Shown: positions 61,128-64,000 of the stretch, in pieces | Layout: every line of letters begins with the position of its first letter | Numbering within the stretch: the first letter of the stretch is position 1 | DNA from: Stichopus chloronotus | Lineage: Eukaryota; Echinodermata; Holothuroidea; Aspidochirotida; Stichopodidae | NCBI GenBank assembly: GCA_021234535.1 | Contig: CM037839.1 | Location: forward strand, 10,789,419-10,853,418 | Length of the DNA stretch: 64,000 bases | Direction: 5' to 3' | Program-made: the position numbers and the translations under genes | Notes under the pieces: generated by a model | Databases searched by the model: none | Told to the model about the DNA's origin: nothing | The model's input: only the letters and a program-made list of their open reading frames with translations

Positions 61128-64000
61128 GTAAGAATCATTGACAATAGTACCTTCCACACTAGTGATGATGCTTGTGTTAAAAAACCCTAATTAGAAATAA
61201 TGGATGGCGGATTGATGGTGTGACCAAAGTTGCTTTCTCCTGAGTTCTTTAGAATAAGTTCTATTAGCATATATCGTGTCGCCTATAAATAAATCACTTC
61301 CATATTCACATGGTGTCGCAGATGAAGTCTCAAAGGGATAGGCCCGGCCAACGTTTGTTAAGTCTCCGTTGGAAGTAGTAACTTGTCTACAGGCAGTTGT
61401 CATTTTAAAGGGAAATAGGGCGTTTAGAATATACCAACATGGCACACAAAGAAAACGGCTTTAATCATTGTTAAACCATTCAGTCTCATCAATAAACATC
61501 TGCAAAAGCTTCATCTCATAAAAATATTATGCATGTGATGAGTAATGGAAGATGCATCATTTGAATTTAAAAAGTTTGGGTGAACAAATCATTGTTGAGC
61601 AACTACTAAGTGAATTTCTGTCTGTGAGAAACTTACACCTTGAGAAGAAGGCCACTGTCTATTCTTATTTTGAATAATCTATCATTCTATGTCCACAAAC
61701 ATTAGTTTTAAAAATATGGTTGTTTCCTGTGAAACAAACGCCTTATTTCCCTGTAAGTAATCATGAAAACTAATCCTAAATGGTCACTGTTTTCACTTAC
61801 AGTTCAGCCTCTTCCCGTGGAAGAAAGAAGCATTTATCGTTTTGGGGATATGATAGGCTGCTTAAATAAAGAAAGCTTAGCTACCTCAATGGTAAAGTAC
61901 AATGGATATGGCTGTTACTGTGGCTTTGGAGGTAAAGGGACACCAGTGGACGAAACTGACAGGTAACAAATTCAGAGTCTTAGTATGTCAAAGATTTTGG
62001 CAGATCAGGGAGCTATCTTCCAGCTCACTGGGCAGGTAGACGGGGTTAGCTTGTATGAGGGTGATACCCGGACGGAGGAGAAAACAAAGGCTTTGATTTG
62101 TTTATTTTTTTCTGGGGACGGGCTGGACGTATTCCCCCAGCTGTTTGAGTAGAGGGGGACACTAACACATCTTTTTGTGACCTGAAACTAGAAAAAATAT
62201 ACAAACTAAATTATTCTGGAAGTGTAATTCCAAATATTTGTTTCAAAAGAGAAAGAAATGTCAATTGAAATTTACAATGCCAGAGATGCCGAAAGTACCA
62301 TTTTCCTGCAGTCTGAGAGGCATTTTTATGACAAAATTCTAGGTACGCTACACGCCAAAATATGGGGGCGCTCCGTTTGAATGGCGTCATTATTGACTCG
62401 AACCCATCCCGTCCAAGCAGTGGCGTGGTTTGATAAATGGGGGGTCCAGATTTTGTAGAGTACCTCCCCGACTGACACGGGGGAAATGTCTATACGTGGT
62501 ATCCCTTTTGGAAAATGTTTAGAATTATATAGATATCAGTGAGATGCAAACTGGTGCAATCTATAACTTGTTACTGAGTAGAATGGTAAGATATGTTCCA
62601 TTATCACACATTTTACGTATTGAACATTACTACCATATAGGCTATGATTTCGTCACATGTTGCGACCTGAGGTCCATAAATAAACAGAGAAAAATACAAA
62701 CATCATTGATTTAACAATCTACCGGTACATTGTTTACAGCGTATAATAATAAACGTGATGACTCAATCATAGGATACGATTCAGGTGCATAACTAGATTA
62801 TTTATGAAGAAGGGGGGGGGGGGGCGTACATGAATGAGGGACCTTAGGAAGTCGTCACTGCCACCTTTGCCAGGAGTTCATGGTGGGCAGCACTAGAGTT
62901 CCTTGGGTTCCATACGTAGGAGTTACGGTGTTGTACGAACATACAGTGTGCCTAATCTACAAAAGAGCATTTCTTATTTCGGACATTTGGGATTTCAATG
63001 GGAAATAATGTCTGAGCTTAGCGCCAACATCGGTTGATTGGAAGCTTACCAGGAAACTTTTGGATAAAAATAACCCCCAACTCGCCGATAAGCATACTTC
63101 CCATGTTCAGCAAGTAAGCTCCTGAAAATGGTACTGTCAGTATTTTCTTGGATGTAAAGCCCTTCCCCTTAACATTAATTTGAAAGTTACCGCTCTAAAA
63201 TAACCTGTATAGCCCACACAGAGGTTCAATTCAACTTAAATTAGTTGAAAGAAGAATTTTAGTCTTTGTTTTTTTTTCTTTCATGGTTTTTATGTTTACC
63301 TTTCACTTGAGATGTTACTTTACACACGTTTACTTATCATTTTTTATCCCCTACTGGATCGTTCACCTCCGATTTTGAAAACTCTACCCGACCTGTCACT
63401 CCACCCCCCCCCCCCCATCCCTTTGCATACTGCACTAATTTCAACCCTTATCCTACAGTCCCCTTCCCTTTAAGAATCTGGTTACGTCACTGTTAGGAGG
63501 GGAGTTAAGGTCAAATCCCCCCCCCCCCCACCCCGCCCTTCAACTTTCAAAACCATATCGACGCTCATGAATGAGAGAAATGTTTGAATTTTTTAAGTCT
63601 GTAATCCCTACTGTTACGTAATATATTGTTGACGATTGGCCTCTTCTCGGTCGATTTTTCTAGAAACGATCACACGATTGAATACAACGTCCATCCGGTG
63701 TCTGTTGGACGAATGTAAAAGGACCATGGAACTACTACCTTAGTTCCATGAAAGGACTATGTTTCTTTGACCAGTAGACGTTCCCAAAATATTAAGCAGA
63801 CATGCTTGGAGGGTATTCATTTCTTAGGACACCGGCCTATATCGGTATTCCGTCAGTCGCCCACCGCATCCCCTCCCGTTGTGCTATAGGTCTGACATCT
63901 TGAACAGGCTACATCAATATTTAATTTCAGATGCTGCCAAATACACGACGAATGTTACGGCAGAGCCGCCGCAAGCGGTGAATGTCACGAACTGCAAGTC
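61070..64000 (+). CDS. Secreted phospholipase A2, 5' part (runs off the window)
   Basis: Secreted PLA2 enzymes cleave the sn-2 ester of phospholipids and need calcium. Exon 1 gives a signal peptide, exon 2 a short linker, an amphipathic N-terminal helix and the calcium loop, and exon 3 the catalytic core. Visible hallmarks are YGCYCGFGGKGTPVD for calcium binding and CCQIHDECY, containing the catalytic His and adjacent Asp. The fold resembles animal group I/II enzymes of digestive or defensive type, and similar genes are known in echinoderms. Nothing in the sequence shows whether it acts in digestion, defence or venom. Splice phases match (1, then 2). The remaining core disulphide region lies past base 64000. 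Key catalytic residues in the visible part are intact. Confidence 0.92.
61408..61753 (-). mobile_element. MITE copy 2, in PLA2 intron 1
   Basis: This is the reverse-complement copy of the 49332-49676 element, with the same terminal inverted repeats (AAGGGAAATAGGGCGTTT, and AAACGCCTTATTTCCCTG at the other end) and TA flanks. It ends only about 50 bp before the PLA2 exon 2 acceptor. Internal identity to copy 1 is high by eye. Confidence 0.85.
61803..61962 (+). CDS. PLA2 exon 2 (linker and calcium-binding loop)
   Basis: The acceptor is TTTCACTTACAG and the donor AG|GTAACA, phase 2. It encodes QPLPVEERSIYRFGDMIGC, a helix, and the calcium loop YGCYCGFGG followed by GTPVDETD. Cys spacing is that of secreted PLA2. 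Confidence 0.93.
62417..63493. mobile_element. Possible degraded DNA transposon in PLA2 intron 2
   Basis: CAGTGGCGTGGTTTGAT (62417) faces a sequence whose reverse complement is CAGTGACGTAACCAGAT (ending 63493). This gives imperfect 17-bp inverted termini. No matching target duplication was found, and the inside shows G and C runs but no transposase. Confidence 0.3.
63931..64000 (+). CDS. PLA2 exon 3, partial (catalytic His-Asp)
   Basis: The acceptor is TTAATTTCAG. With the preceding AG it gives Arg and then CCQIHDECYGRAAASGECHE. This holds the catalytic His and neighbouring Asp of the CCxxHDxCY signature. The exon is cut by the window end. Confidence 0.93.

Noticed and set aside
1..64000. 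CRISPR arrays, operons, rRNA genes, viral genes
   Set aside because: None seen; tandem repeats here lack CRISPR spacing and the gene structure is eukaryotic.

Overview
The window looks like a piece of an invertebrate animal genome, most likely an echinoderm and possibly a sea cucumber. The signs are multi-exon genes with GT-AG introns, low gene density, many decayed transposons and microsatellites, an IFT74 gene, a secreted phospholipase A2 gene, and a lone exon that resembles half of a HYR domain. The species assignment is inference. No prokaryotic operons, CRISPR arrays, rRNA genes or convincing tRNA genes were seen.

Three genes can be built. (1) Minus strand, 11156 down to 4633: a small gene for a protein with about eight membrane helices. 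Exons 1 and 2 can be joined in phase to either of two diverged copies of a terminal exon, at 6807-6389 and 5057-4633. In both copies the last helix lies in the +1 reading frame, displaced at exactly the same codon, which is the most unusual observation here. Decayed pieces of the exon 2 end lie between exon 2 and the terminal exons. (2) Plus strand, 35751-58444: seventeen coding exons of IFT74, a core subunit of the intraflagellar transport B complex. The start-codon exon was not found, and one internal junction is off by a single base. (3) Plus strand, 61070 to the window end: the first three exons of a secreted phospholipase A2, with signal peptide, calcium loop and catalytic His-Asp; the rest lies beyond base 64000.

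The region 11157-35750 is mostly gene-poor and rich in repeats. It holds a lone HYR-like exon (19202-19358), a dead non-LTR retrotransposon (about 20320-21725), an intact-looking non-autonomous hAT-type element with an 8-bp target duplication (24647-25437), a GATATC-based repeat of about 21 bp (18551-18729), and degenerate tandem arrays. A second tandem family, carrying nuclear-receptor-like AGGTCAAAGGTCA motifs, occurs near 14.3-14.95 kb and in IFT74 introns near 38.3, 48.1 and 50.1 kb. One MITE of about 345 bp is present in opposite orientations in an IFT74 intron and in PLA2 intron 1.

The three genes show no obvious functional link. IFT74 acts in cilium assembly, the PLA2 is secreted, and the role of the membrane protein is unknown. 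All calls come from reading the sequence by eye, and no database search was run.
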